Assembly (NCBI RefSeq): GCF_020103725.1
Contig: NZ_JAHXBG010000011.1
Span: 186,001 to 250,000, forward strand
DNA from: Hyalangium gracile
GTDB lineage: Bacteria; Myxococcota; Myxococcia; Myxococcales; Myxococcaceae
Direction: 5' to 3'
Length of the DNA stretch: 64,000 nucleotides
Shown: positions 46,331 through 55,975 of the stretch, in pieces
Position numbering within the stretch: the stretch's first letter is position 1
Layout: each line of letters starts with the position of its first letter
Position numbers and translations under genes: made by a program
The notes under the pieces: generated by a model
What the model was told of the DNA's origin: nothing
Seen by the model: only the letters and a program-made list of their open reading frames with translations
The model's database searches: none

Positions 46331-46960
46331 ATGGTAGGGACGCCCGGAGTTATGGGCAAGCCCTACCGTCCGAAAGACCACTATTTCCAGAAAGCCAAGC
46401 AAGAAGGGCTCCGGGCGCGCTCCGCCTTCAAGGTGGATGAGATCCTCAAGCGCCATCCCATTGTGAGGAAAGGTGGGGTGGTGCTGGACCTGGGCGCGGC
46501 GCCGGGAGGCTTCCTGCAGATCCTCGCGGACACGGTGGGGCCGACGGGGAAGGTGGTGGGCGTGGACATCGTGGCCATCCGCCCGTTCACGCAGAAGCAC
46601 GTGACGACGGCGGTGCTGGACGTGCTGGCGGACGACTTCGACGCGAAGCTGCTGGCGCTGCACGAGGGGCCGTTCGACGCGGTCATCTCGGACATGGCGC
46701 CGAAGACGAGCGGCATCAAGGCCACGGACGAGGCGCGCAGCCTGCGGCTGGCGGGCAAGGCGCTGGAGGTGGCGGTGACGCGGGGCCGGCCGGGCTCGAG
46801 CTTCGTGGCCAAGCTCTTCATGGGCGGAGACTTCGAGGAGTTCCGCGCGCAGGTGCGCTCGAATTATGAGGATGTGAAGGTGGTGCGCCCCGAGGCCACC
46901 CGAGGCGCGAGCATGGAGGTGTACCTGGTGGGGCTGCGCCTGAAGGCCGCCGCGCCCTGA
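46331..46960 (+). CDS. rlmE: 23S rRNA 2'-O-methyltransferase (FtsJ/RlmE family)
   Basis: About 209 residues, typical length. The start of the domain reads GKPYRPKDHYFQKAKQEGLRARSAFK, SAM-binding loop VLDLGAAPGGFLQ, and the catalytic K-D-K-E tetrad is visible as Lys in the N-terminal helix, Asp in VISDMAPKTSG, Lys in SSFVAKLF and Glu in SMEVYLVGL. Methylates the ribose of a uridine in the 23S rRNA A-loop. The ATG at 46331 has GAGGA 9 bases upstream; the ATG at 46352 is the alternative. Confidence 0.9.
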   Translation: MVGTPGVMGKPYRPKDHYFQKAKQEGLRARSAFKVDEILKRHPIVRKGGVVLDLGAAPGGFLQILADTVGPTGKVVGVDIVAIRPFTQKHVTTAVLDVLADDFDAKLLALHEGPFDAVISDMAPKTSGIKATDEARSLRLAGKALEVAVTRGRPGSSFVAKLFMGGDFEEFRAQVRSNYEDVKVVRPEATRGASMEVYLVGLRLKAAAP

Positions 46961-47035
46961 GGTGCCGCCCTTTCTTGTGCCTTCGTGAAGGAAGAGTCTC
47001 GTGAGCCGTACCGGCCGCTTGCGTAGAGTGGCCGC

Positions 47036-50000
47036 ATGGCAACGCTCTACCGGCTGCTGGCTGTCTTCCCGCTCCTGCTGATCGCTTCCCTGGCCGTTCC
47101 TGGCTCCGCCCACGCACAGGCCAAGACGCCGCCCTCGTGGAAGGAGATCGACCAGCTCGTCGAGCAGCAGAAGCTCGAGGCCGCCATTCAAGGCATCGAC
47201 GCGCGGCTCGCGCAGGCGCAGGCGAAGGCGGACGAGAACGAGTGGGCCAAGGCCCTCATCCGCACGGTGCAGCTGCGCACGGGGCTCCACGGCTACGAGA
47301 CCACGGTGCGCTTCCTGCGCGACCAGCCGTGGCCCAAGGGGCTGCTGCCGCGCACGGCGGTGCAGCTCTACTACGCCCGCTCCCTCGTCAACTACACGCG
47401 CGCCTACCACTGGGAGGTGAGCCGGCGCGAGCGCGTGGTCTCGTCCGGCCCGGTGGATCTCAAGACGTGGACGATGGAGCAGATCCTCACCGAGGCCCAT
47501 CGCACCTACGCGGAGGTGTGGAAGGAGCGCGAGCGGCTGGGGGCGACCTCCGTCCAGTCGTTCTCCGAGTTCCTCACGCCGAACACCTATCCGCAGGGCA
47601 TCCGGAGCACGCTGCGCGACGCGGTGACGTACCTGTGGGTGGAGATGCTGGCGGACACCGCGACGTGGAGCCCGGAGCAGTCGCAGATGCTGTACCAGCT
47701 CGATCTCGCCGTGCTGCTCGGCGGGAAGCCCTCGGTGGAGCTCACGGAGCCGGCCGTCCACCCGCTGATGAAGATCGCCGCGCTCCTGGGAGACCTGGAG
47801 GCCTGGCATCGCGGAGCGGGCCGGCGTGAGGCGGAGCTGGAGGCCCGGCTCGCGCGCTACGAGACGCTCTACACGGCCTACTCGCAGCCGGACGATCTCG
47901 CGCGCATCCGGAAGCACCTCGCCGCGCACCTGGAGGCCTTCCGGAGCGTGCCCTGGTGGGCGATGGGACAGGGGCTGCTGGCGGAGCTGGAGGAGCGGGC
48001 GGAGCACCGGGTGCGCGCGCATCAGCTCGCGAAGGCGGGCGCCGCGGCCTACCCGACGAGCCTGGGCGGACAGCGCTGTGCCGCGGTGGTGAGCCGGCTG
48101 GAGGCTCCGGCCTACTCCCTCGAGAGCATGAGCTCGGACGGTCCTCAGCGGCGCTCGATCCAGGTGACGCACCGCAACCAGCCCGTCCTCTACTTCCGCG
48201 CGTATGCCTACGATCTCGAGAAGCGGCTGGGCAAGGCGGACGACTATGACGTGCGGCCCGACGACCGGGAGCTGCGCCAGCTGATCGAGCAGCAGAAGCC
48301 GGTCGCCTCCTGGACCTTGGAGCCGCCGGCGACGCCCGACCTCCAGGACCACCGCACCTTCGTCACGCCGCCCCTGAAGGAGCGAGGCACCTACGTCATC
48401 GTTGCCTCCGCGCGGCAGGACTTCAAGCTGGAGGACAACGACGTGCGCGGGGTGCTCCTCACGGTGACGCCCTATGTCCTCATCACCCGCGCCAACGAGG
48501 GCCGTCGGATCGAGGCCCAGGTGGTGGATGGCCAGACGGGCCAGCCCGTGGCCGGCGTGGAGGTGCGCCTCTTCCTCATGGACTACGAGCGTGGCCACCG
48601 CGAGGTGCAGCGCGCCTCCACGGACGCGAAGGGAGAGGCGTCGTTCCTCCGTCAGCAGGGCCAGCGCTACGAGAACTTCCTCGTCATGGCGGGGCGGGGG
48701 AAGGAGCTCCTGCTCCAGTACAACCAGCTGAGCTACTTCGAGTCCTATCGGGAGGCCGAGCACCCGCAGACGCTCATCTTCACCGACCGGAGCGTCTACC
48801 GGCCGCTGCAGAAGCTGCTGTGGAAGGTGGTGGCCTACCAGGGCAGTGGCGCGCAGGCGCGCTACAAGACGCGGCAGAACACGCAGGTCACCGTCTCGCT
48901 GCGCGATCCCAACGGTGAGGTCGTCGAGAAGCGCGTGGTGCGCACCAACACGTTCGGCTCGGCGGCGGGCGAGTTCTCCATCCCCGCGGGCCGGGTGCTC
49001 GGACACTGGTACCTCTCGACCGATCCCGCGGGCTCGGCGCACGTGCGGGTGGAGGAGTACAAGCGCCCGACGTTCGAGGTGGCGCTCAAGGATCCCGACG
49101 CGCCGCTGCGGCTCAACCGGCCGGCCACGTTCCGGGGCGAGGCGCGCTACTACTTCGGGCTGCCGGTGGTGAATGGCTCGGTGCGCTGGCGCGCCTATCG
49201 CGAGCCCGTGTTCCCCGAGTGGTGGTGGGGATACGGCGGCCGCGGCACGGGCTTCATCCCGAGGGAGCGCCAGCTCGTGGCCACGGGGACCTCACCGCTG
49301 AAGGAGGATGGCTCCTTCCAGGTCTCCTTCACGCCCCAGGCCGACGAGCGCGACACGTCCTCCGCGCTCACCTGGCGCTACCGCGTGGAGGCGGACGCCA
49401 CGGACGAGGGCGGGGAGACGCGCTCGGCGAGCCGGGCCTTCCGGCTGGGCTTCGTCGCGGTGGAGGCGCGCGTGGACAGCGACGAGGGCTTCTTCCAAGA
49501 GGGCAGGCCCGCGGAGCTGCGGCTGACGCGCTCCAACCTGGATGGGGTGCCGCAGCCCGGGAAGGGGAGCTGGCGGCTCGTGACGCTTCAGCAGCCCGTC
49601 CAGCCGATGCTGCCCGCGGAGGAGCCGATCGAGCCACCTCCGGGCCCGCCTCCGGCAGGGGCGGAGCCGCGCACCGTCACGCCCGGAGACGCGCTGCGGC
49701 CCCGGTGGAGCGAGGAGTACGCGCCCGAGCGGACCCTGCGTCGCTGGGCGGCGGGGGCCGAGCAGGCCCGAGGCATTGCGGAGCATGACGCGCAGGGGCT
49801 GGCGCGCGTGAAGCTGCCGGTGCTGAAGCCGGGGGCCTATCGCCTCGAGTACGAGACGGTGGACGCCTTCGGACAGAAGTTCACCACCACGCACGAGTTC
49901 CTCGTCGCGGGCGCGAGCGCTCCCATCTCACTGCCGGCGATGCTGCTGCTCGAGCGGGACACGGTGAAGGTGGGGGAGCCGGCGCGCGTGCTGGCGTTCT

Positions 50001-53000
50001 CCGGCTTCGAGGTGCAGCCACTGTTCCTGGACGTGTACCAGGGAGAGAAGCGGCTCCAGCGGCGCCACCTCACGCGCGGGAAGGATCCGGCGGTCATCGA
50101 GCTGCCCGTGACGGAGGAGCTGCGCGGGGGCTTCACCGTGACGCTGGTGGGCGTGCGGGACTACCAGCTCCTGCGCTTCACGCAGCAGGTGTTCGTCCCG
50201 TTCGATGACAAGGAGCTGAGCCTCGAGTTCACGTCCTTCCGGGATCGGATGCGCCCGGGAGCGAAGGAGACCTGGCGCGTCACCGTGCGAGGTCCGAAGG
50301 GAGCCCCGGTGGAGGCTGGGGCCGCCGAGCTGCTCGCGTACATGTATGACCAGTCGCTGGATCTCTTCGCGCCGCACAGTCCGCCCTCGGTGACCGCGCT
50401 CTACCCGGTGCGCACCGCGGAGATCCTGCTGCACTCCTCGCTCGGCTCCGAGCAGAGCCACTGGATCGCCTACCGAGAAGAGGAGGCCAGGGGGACCCGG
50501 TGGGTGCCCCCCGAGGCGGACGCGCTGCTCTTCATCGACAACTACTCGATGGGGGGAATGGGAGGGGAGCGCAGGCTCTCGATGAAGCGCAGGGAAGTGA
50601 TCCAGATCGTGCGTGGCAGCTCCGCGCTGGCTCAGAGCGCCGCCCCGGAGGCCTCGGCGGATGCGCCGCCGCCGCCGCCGCCCGCTCCTCCCGGGGAGGC
50701 GGCCAGGAAGTCGCAACCGAGCTTCGGGAGCACCGTCAGCGGCTCGGCCAGTACCATCCTGGGAGGCGTGGTGGAGGCTCCCCAGGAGCCGCCGCGCTCG
50801 AACTTCGCGGAGACGGCCTTCTGGATTCCGCAGCTCCTGACGGGGGCGGATGGCTCGGCGACGCTGGAGTTCACGGTGCCGGACTCGGTGACGGCGTGGA
50901 GCGCGTGGGTGCACGCGCTGACGCGGGACTTGAAGGGAGGCTCGGTCCAGCGCACGACGCGCAGCGTGAAGGAGCTGATGGTGCGCCCCTACGTCCCGCG
51001 CTTCCTGCGCGAGGGGGACAAGGCCGTGCTGGAGGTGGCCATCAACAACGCCAGCGAGCAGAAGCAGCAGGGCACGCTGACGCTCGACATCCTGGACACC
51101 GAGACGGAGAAGAGCGTGCTGTCCCGCTTCGGCGTCACGAGCGCCAGCCAGCCCTTCACCGTGGAGCCGGGCAAGGGCACCTCGCTGCGCTTCACGCTCA
51201 CGACGCCGCCCAAGCCCGGCCCGGTGGCCTTCAAGGTCACCGCGCGGGCGGGCAACCTGGGGGATGGAGAGCTGCGCCCGCTGCCCGTGCTCCCCGGACG
51301 CATGCACCTGGCACAGTCGCGCTTCGTCACGCTGCGCGGCAAGGATCGCAAGGAGCTGACGTTCGAGGATCTGCGGCGCAATGACGACCCGAGCCGCATC
51401 AACGAGCAGCTCGTCGTCACGGTGGACGCGCAGCTGTTCTACTCGGCGCTGCAGGCGCTGCCGTACCTGGTGGACTACCCGTACGAGTGCACCGAGCAGA
51501 CGCTCAACCGCTTCGTGTCCACGGGCATCGTCTCGAGCCTCTACGGGAAGTACCCGGCGGTGGCGAGGATGGCGAAGACGCTGAGCGCGCGCCCCACGCG
51601 CTTCGAGACGTGGGACACGGTGGATCCGAACCGGAAGATGGCGCTGGAGGAGACGCCCTGGCTGCAGGAGGCCAGGGGCGGGCCGGAGGTGGAGCACGGA
51701 CTGGTGAAGGTGCTGGATCCGGCGATCGCGAAGGCCGAGCGCGCGGCGTCACTGGCGAAGCTGCAGAAGGCGCAGACTTCGAGCGGCGGCTTCCCCTGGT
51801 GGCCGGGAGGCCCGCCGTCTCCATACATGACGCTCTACATCGCCCACGGCCTGGCGCGGGCCGCGGAGTACAACGTGGAGTTCCCCCGGGAGATGACCCA
51901 GCGCGGGTGGAACTACCTGACGCGGCACTTCCGCGAGGAGTACGCGAGCAAGCTGATGAAGGAGGATCGGGGCTGGGAGTTCCTCACCTTCCTCAACTAC
52001 GTGGCCTCCAGCTACCCGGATGTCAGCTACATGGGCAACGCGCTGACGGCGGAGGAGCGCAAGCGCATCCTCGACTTCAGCTTCAAGCACTGGAAGCAGC
52101 ACTCGCCCTACCTGAAGGCGTACCTGGCGCTGACGCTGAAGCGAGCGGGGCGGGCGAAGGACGCGGAGCTGGTGTGGGCGAGCGTGATGGACTCGGCGAA
52201 GACGAGCCCGGAGCTGGGGACGTACTGGGCGCCCGAGGACCGCAGCTGGCTCTGGTACAACGACACGACGGAGACGCAGGCCTTCGCGCTGCGCACGCTC
52301 ACCGAGCTGAACCCGAAGGACGCGCGGCGGGACGGGCTGGTGCAGTGGCTGCTGCTGGACAAGAAGCTCAACCACTGGAAGTCCACGCGGGCCACGGCGG
52401 AGGCCCTCTACGCGCTGGTGAAGTACCTGGAGCAGGAGGGGGCGCTGGGCATCCGCGAGGACGCCAAGGTGACGGTGGGGGACAAGACGGTGGAGTTCGT
52501 CTTCCAGCCGGACCAGTACACGGGGAGGAAGAACCAGGTGGTGGTGCCGGGGCCGGAGGTGGATCCGGTGAAGAGCAGCACGGTGGTGGTGGAGAAGACG
52601 GCGAAGGGCTTCGCGTTCGCGTCGGCCACGTGGCACTTCTCGACGGAGAAGCTGCCGACGGAGGAGCGCGGGGACTTCTTCCAGGTGTCGCGCCGCTACT
52701 TCCTGCGAGTGGCGCAGGGCCGGGAGACGACGCTCCGGCCGCTGGCGGAGGGCGCGAAGCTGGCGCCGGGAGACGAGGTGGAGGTGCAGCTGTCGCTGCG
52801 CGCGAAGCACGCGGCCGAGTACGTGCACTTGAGGGATCCGCGGGCGGCGGGGCTGGAGCCGGAGAACGCGGTGTCCCGCCACAAGTGGGACCTGGGGATC
52901 GTCTGGTACGAGGAGACGCGGGACTCGGGGACGAACTTCTTCTTCGAGTGGCTGCCGGCGGGCGAGTACACCTTCAAGTACCGGCTGCGAGCGAACATGG

Positions 53001-53107
53001 CGGGCACGTTCCGGGTGGGCCCCGCGACGGTGCAGTCCATGTACGCGCCCGAGTTCACGGCCTACTCCACGGGCGCGGTGCTCACCGTGGGCAGCGCCCG
53101 GCCCTGA
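47036..53107 (+). CDS. Bacterial alpha-2-macroglobulin family protein with thioester motif
   Basis: 2,023 residues. Signal peptide (AVPGSAHAQ) without lipobox, so periplasmic or secreted rather than lipid-anchored. Order: ~370-residue helical N-terminus, macroglobulin (MG) beta-domains (e.g. LIFTDRSVYRPLQKLLWKVV, the MG2/MG3 hallmark), a Pro-rich bait-like stretch near residues 1200-1225, the block FWIPQLLTGADGSATLEFTVPDSVTAW, and the thioester CTEQ at Cys1485 inside YPYECTEQTLNRF, followed by a terpenoid-cyclase-like helical domain and a receptor-like beta end. Such proteins trap proteases. No penicillin-binding protein 1C gene is adjacent, unlike in many bacteria. Confidence 0.92.
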   Translation: MATLYRLLAVFPLLLIASLAVPGSAHAQAKTPPSWKEIDQLVEQQKLEAAIQGIDARLAQAQAKADENEWAKALIRTVQLRTGLHGYETTVRFLRDQPWPKGLLPRTAVQLYYARSLVNYTRAYHWEVSRRERVVSSGPVDLKTWTMEQILTEAHRTYAEVWKERERLGATSVQSFSEFLTPNTYPQGIRSTLRDAVTYLWVEMLADTATWSPEQSQMLYQLDLAVLLGGKPSVELTEPAVHPLMKIAALLGDLEAWHRGAGRREAELEARLARYETLYTAYSQPDDLARIRKHLAAHLEAFRSVPWWAMGQGLLAELEERAEHRVRAHQLAKAGAAAYPTSLGGQRCAAVVSRLEAPAYSLESMSSDGPQRRSIQVTHRNQPVLYFRAYAYDLEKRLGKADDYDVRPDDRELRQLIEQQKPVASWTLEPPATPDLQDHRTFVTPPLKERGTYVIVASARQDFKLEDNDVRGVLLTVTPYVLITRANEGRRIEAQVVDGQTGQPVAGVEVRLFLMDYERGHREVQRASTDAKGEASFLRQQGQRYENFLVMAGRGKELLLQYNQLSYFESYREAEHPQTLIFTDRSVYRPLQKLLWKVVAYQGSGAQARYKTRQNTQVTVSLRDPNGEVVEKRVVRTNTFGSAAGEFSIPAGRVLGHWYLSTDPAGSAHVRVEEYKRPTFEVALKDPDAPLRLNRPATFRGEARYYFGLPVVNGSVRWRAYREPVFPEWWWGYGGRGTGFIPRERQLVATGTSPLKEDGSFQVSFTPQADERDTSSALTWRYRVEADATDEGGETRSASRAFRLGFVAVEARVDSDEGFFQEGRPAELRLTRSNLDGVPQPGKGSWRLVTLQQPVQPMLPAEEPIEPPPGPPPAGAEPRTVTPGDALRPRWSEEYAPERTLRRWAAGAEQARGIAEHDAQGLARVKLPVLKPGAYRLEYETVDAFGQKFTTTHEFLVAGASAPISLPAMLLLERDTVKVGEPARVLAFSGFEVQPLFLDVYQGEKRLQRRHLTRGKDPAVIELPVTEELRGGFTVTLVGVRDYQLLRFTQQVFVPFDDKELSLEFTSFRDRMRPGAKETWRVTVRGPKGAPVEAGAAELLAYMYDQSLDLFAPHSPPSVTALYPVRTAEILLHSSLGSEQSHWIAYREEEARGTRWVPPEADALLFIDNYSMGGMGGERRLSMKRREVIQIVRGSSALAQSAAPEASADAPPPPPPAPPGEAARKSQPSFGSTVSGSASTILGGVVEAPQEPPRSNFAETAFWIPQLLTGADGSATLEFTVPDSVTAWSAWVHALTRDLKGGSVQRTTRSVKELMVRPYVPRFLREGDKAVLEVAINNASEQKQQGTLTLDILDTETEKSVLSRFGVTSASQPFTVEPGKGTSLRFTLTTPPKPGPVAFKVTARAGNLGDGELRPLPVLPGRMHLAQSRFVTLRGKDRKELTFEDLRRNDDPSRINEQLVVTVDAQLFYSALQALPYLVDYPYECTEQTLNRFVSTGIVSSLYGKYPAVARMAKTLSARPTRFETWDTVDPNRKMALEETPWLQEARGGPEVEHGLVKVLDPAIAKAERAASLAKLQKAQTSSGGFPWWPGGPPSPYMTLYIAHGLARAAEYNVEFPREMTQRGWNYLTRHFREEYASKLMKEDRGWEFLTFLNYVASSYPDVSYMGNALTAEERKRILDFSFKHWKQHSPYLKAYLALTLKRAGRAKDAELVWASVMDSAKTSPELGTYWAPEDRSWLWYNDTTETQAFALRTLTELNPKDARRDGLVQWLLLDKKLNHWKSTRATAEALYALVKYLEQEGALGIREDAKVTVGDKTVEFVFQPDQYTGRKNQVVVPGPEVDPVKSSTVVVEKTAKGFAFASATWHFSTEKLPTEERGDFFQVSRRYFLRVAQGRETTLRPLAEGAKLAPGDEVEVQLSLRAKHAAEYVHLRDPRAAGLEPENAVSRHKWDLGIVWYEETRDSGTNFFFEWLPAGEYTFKYRLRANMAGTFRVGPATVQSMYAPEFTAYSTGAVLTVGSARP

Positions 53108-53280
53108 CCGGAGAGTCTCCGCTGCCGGGCGAGCGGAGAATGTCCTCGGGTGCCTCCCTGCTGCCAGGGCTCTCGCGCCGAGCCCTGGTTGCCTCCCCTG
53201 GGTGGATCCTCGGCCCTTGTCCGAAGGTCCGAGCCACCCAAGGTTTGTGCTGGGACGCATCAACCTGGGGATGTAGGACC

Positions 53281-53610
53281 ATGTTCAAGCGGATGATGGT
53301 GGTGAGCGCGGTCGCTTCCGCGCTGGTGCTCGCGGGCTGTCGGGATCAGGCTGGCAGCCAGTACGGCGGTCAGGCGGATCAGACTCAGGGCACCGGCGGC
53401 GCGGGATCGACGGACCAGACGCAGGGCACGGGCGGCGCGGGCCAGGGCACCGGTGACACCGGCTCGAGCGGAAGCGTGGGCAGCGGCTCGGAGACCGGCG
53501 CGACGCAGGGCGCGGGGGGAGGCTCGTCGGGCAACCAGGGCGGCCTGGGGAACTCCGACTCGACGGACATCCAGAATGACGTCGGCGGCCAGGACAACAC
53601 CCAGCGCTAG
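53281..53610 (+). CDS. Gly/Gln/Thr-rich lipoprotein
   Basis: 109 residues. Signal with lipobox (LVLAGC), then a low-complexity tail with repeats of the type DQTQGTGGAGSTDQTQGTGG and an Asn/Asp-rich end. Probably a short surface or cell-wall lipoprotein; no function can be inferred. TAGGACC precedes the ATG. It lies 170 bases after the macroglobulin gene and before a strong hairpin. Confidence 0.7.
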   Translation: MFKRMMVVSAVASALVLAGCRDQAGSQYGGQADQTQGTGGAGSTDQTQGTGGAGQGTGDTGSSGSVGSGSETGATQGAGGGSSGNQGGLGNSDSTDIQNDVGGQDNTQR

Positions 53611-53627
53611 CCGGGCGAGCGAAAGCT

Positions 53628-53669
53628 CCTGACACGACAGAGCCCGAGGCCAGCAAGCGCCTCGGGCTC
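53628..53669 (-). terminator. Bidirectional hairpin terminator
   Basis: Perfect 11-bp stem GAGCCCGAGGC / GCCTCGGGCTC (53640-53650 and 53659-53669) with an 8-base loop, between convergent genes. On the minus strand the stem is followed by TGTCGTGTCAGG, a variant of the tail seen at 5409 and 30451. Confidence 0.75.
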
Positions 53670-53707
53670 CAGGCAGCGGCGAGCAGGCTCACCCGCTCGC
53701 ATGTGGC

Positions 53708-54703
53708 TCAGATCTCGTAGGCCTGCTGCTCGAAGACGATGACCTTGTGCGACTGCGGGAACAGGATGATGAACAGGCTGTCCCAGTGGTCCCCGTTCGG
53801 GCCCGTCTGGTAGGTCCGGTAGTAGCGCCTCACCTGCACGTTCTCCGTGCCGTTGCCGTACGTCGAGAGCAGGGTGGCGGGCAGCGGGTGGTAGACGGAG
53901 TACACGGCCGACGAGAAGTCCGCGTACGTGAGCGCCGTCAAGGTGCCGTAGTACTCGTAGCGCCACCACTCACCCACCATCTCCAGCGCCTCATGGCTCG
54001 CCTGCTCGAGCGTCGTCTCCCCCGCGTACGGCCAGCCGAAGTCATAGCGGTGCAGGATCGCGTGGACGCCGTCCCGCTGGTTGCCCGTGTTCACTTGCGC
54101 CTGCAACTGCGCGCTGATGGGCTCCTCCACCAGCACGATCTGATAGCCGCCCGGCGCCGGAGGAGGCGGCTGCGGCACGCACGCGAAGCCCATGCAGTCC
54201 ACCTGGAGCCGGAACTGCTTGCCCGCGCCGTTGGCCGAGCTCACCACCGCGAGGTACTCGCCGCTCTGCGCCAGCGTCACCAGGGTGATCCGGCTCAGCG
54301 TGCCGTAGCCTGCATCGTCGTCCACCTTCACCGGCGTGGTGCCGTAGCTCCCGTTGGCGTCCTTCGGGCCGTACAGGAACAGGCTCGTGTCCAGGTACAT
54401 GGAGCTGCCCAGGTGCGTGACGTCCAGCTTGAGCTGCGAGTTCGCCGGCACCTGCACGGTGAAGGAGTAGTACTGCGGGTTGGACGTGAAGGACGCCTGC
54501 GCCGCGCCCCCTACCGCCACCGGGCCCACGTACGTCGTGCTGTCCAGGATGTTCCCGCTGGCCGGCGTCGGCGGCGGGGCCAGCACGGCCTGCGAGCGCT
54601 CGCCGACCTTCTCCGCCGGCTCGTTCTCGGCCACTCCGCCGCAGGCGCCCAGCAGGCCCAGCGACAGCATCCACAGCAACGCGTTCTTCCACGTCTGGCG
54701 CAT
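53708..54703 (-). CDS. Lipoprotein with PPC (pre-peptidase C-terminal) domain
   Basis: 331 residues. Lipobox LLGAC after the signal sequence. Residues ~55-170 look like a PPC beta-sandwich: QYYSFTVQVPANSQLKLDVTH, LDTSLFLYGPKDANGSYG, DDDAGYGTLSRITL and SGEYLAVVSSANGAGKQFRLQVDC. PPC domains are usually found behind secreted peptidases, but no peptidase domain is present here; the C-terminal half is unrecognised and rich in Tyr/Trp. GAGAGGACG precedes the ATG. Confidence 0.75.
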   Translation of the reverse strand: MRQTWKNALLWMLSLGLLGACGGVAENEPAEKVGERSQAVLAPPPTPASGNILDSTTYVGPVAVGGAAQASFTSNPQYYSFTVQVPANSQLKLDVTHLGSSMYLDTSLFLYGPKDANGSYGTTPVKVDDDAGYGTLSRITLVTLAQSGEYLAVVSSANGAGKQFRLQVDCMGFACVPQPPPPAPGGYQIVLVEEPISAQLQAQVNTGNQRDGVHAILHRYDFGWPYAGETTLEQASHEALEMVGEWWRYEYYGTLTALTYADFSSAVYSVYHPLPATLLSTYGNGTENVQVRRYYRTYQTGPNGDHWDSLFIILFPQSHKVIVFEQQAYEI

Positions 54704-54839
54704 CGTCTCGTCCTCTCGTCAGGGGACGGAGCCCAGGCCTCATCGCCCAGGGCCTCCGTCCGGAAAACGGCACGCCCTGTAGCGTTGTAACTCTAGCAAT
54801 TCAAGTAAAGATGGTGTTTCAGCCCGAGCGGATCCGAAG

Positions 54840-55877
54840 CTACTCCGCGCAGGTGGGGCGATCGTTCGTGGGGTAGAAGGTGGCGATGCCGTAGGTGCCG
54901 TTGCGGGTGCCGCAGTGGATCTGCCACGCGGTGCCACCCAGGTCCGGCGCGGAGTACACGCCGCCCTCCTTCTTCGCGCCGTCCCGCGCGCAGCAGCGTA
55001 CGAAGGCCCGTGTCGCCAGGGCCGCGACGCTCACCGCATCCTGCGAGCGAGAGAACCCGCCGATCTTCTTCACCCCGCAGGACCACGGGGCCACGCCGTG
55101 GAAGGAGATGAGGTACTGGTCGCCGCTCACCGCGCTGTTGCCGCGGGCCGGGCCGTCGTAGCAGAGCTTCCCCTCGGCCTCGAGCTGCGCGTACCGCGCC
55201 TGGTAGTGCAGGCCACCGATGGGGCCACGCAGCCAGTCGTCGCCGCAGAAGACGTGGGTGAAGGCGTTGCGCGGGCCCGTGCTCACCCAGAGGCTCGTGA
55301 GCCACTCGAGGTTGGCCTGCTTCGCGCCCGCTCTCGTCCGCGAGCGCCCGGCCGCCGCCAGCGCCTTCTGGATGCGCGGGTCGTCATAGTGGTTGGAGAA
55401 GAAGCGCTGCACGTCCCCGGCACTCACGGACACATCCGGCCGAGCGGGGCACAGCGCGAGGATCTCCCGGTCCACGGCGGACAGGGCAGGGGGCTTGGAG
55501 AACAGGGGCGGGTTGCCACACGTCGTCGCGCACCCCGAGGCCAGCTTCGCCACCGCGGGGATCACCTCGGCCTGCTGCTGCCTGTCCGCCTTCACGAGCT
55601 CCGTCGCGCTCGGCGCGGCCTGGACCGCCGTCTCCGCGGCGCCGTCACACAGCACCCAGCCCTCGGCCTTGGGGCCCTGCAGCTTGCACCACTTGCGCCC
55701 GGGCCCTCCCTTCTTGAGGAGCGGGTAGGAGGTGTCGGGCTCGACGACGAAGACGACCTTCTTCGACTCGGGCTGATCCACCGCCTCCACGCGGGTGTCG
55801 GAGACGAAGGCCCCGGAGCCCGCCAGCGAGCTCAGAGGAAGGAGCAGGGTCAACAGGAGGGGAAGCAGACGAGACAT
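54840..55877 (-). CDS. Secreted EndoU-like endoribonuclease
   Basis: 345 residues with a signal peptide (LLLPLSSLAG). An SH3-like stretch (residues ~30-75, RKWCKLQGPKAEGWVLCDG) precedes a linker and a C-terminal EndoU-like domain: FTHVFCGDDW (first His), IGGLHYQARY (second His), SFHGVAPWSCGVKKIGGF (Lys) and the end NGTYGIATFYPT. The His-His-Lys order matches XendoU/EndoU nucleases, which cut RNA leaving 2',3'-cyclic ends. Several Cys suggest disulfides outside the cell. A role as toxin or RNA scavenger is inferred. No immunity gene is obvious beside it. Confidence 0.72.
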   Translation of the reverse strand: MSRLLPLLLTLLLPLSSLAGSGAFVSDTRVEAVDQPESKKVVFVVEPDTSYPLLKKGGPGRKWCKLQGPKAEGWVLCDGAAETAVQAAPSATELVKADRQQQAEVIPAVAKLASGCATTCGNPPLFSKPPALSAVDREILALCPARPDVSVSAGDVQRFFSNHYDDPRIQKALAAAGRSRTRAGAKQANLEWLTSLWVSTGPRNAFTHVFCGDDWLRGPIGGLHYQARYAQLEAEGKLCYDGPARGNSAVSGDQYLISFHGVAPWSCGVKKIGGFSRSQDAVSVAALATRAFVRCCARDGAKKEGGVYSAPDLGGTAWQIHCGTRNGTYGIATFYPTNDRPTCAE

Positions 55878-55975
55878 GGCGCCCGGAGCATACCGTGAGA
55901 GGTCTGGAGCCCCCACGACAGCGAGGGCTCGCAGGCTTGGACCCTCCGCCGGGCGCGCTTATTCACCGGTGCCCG

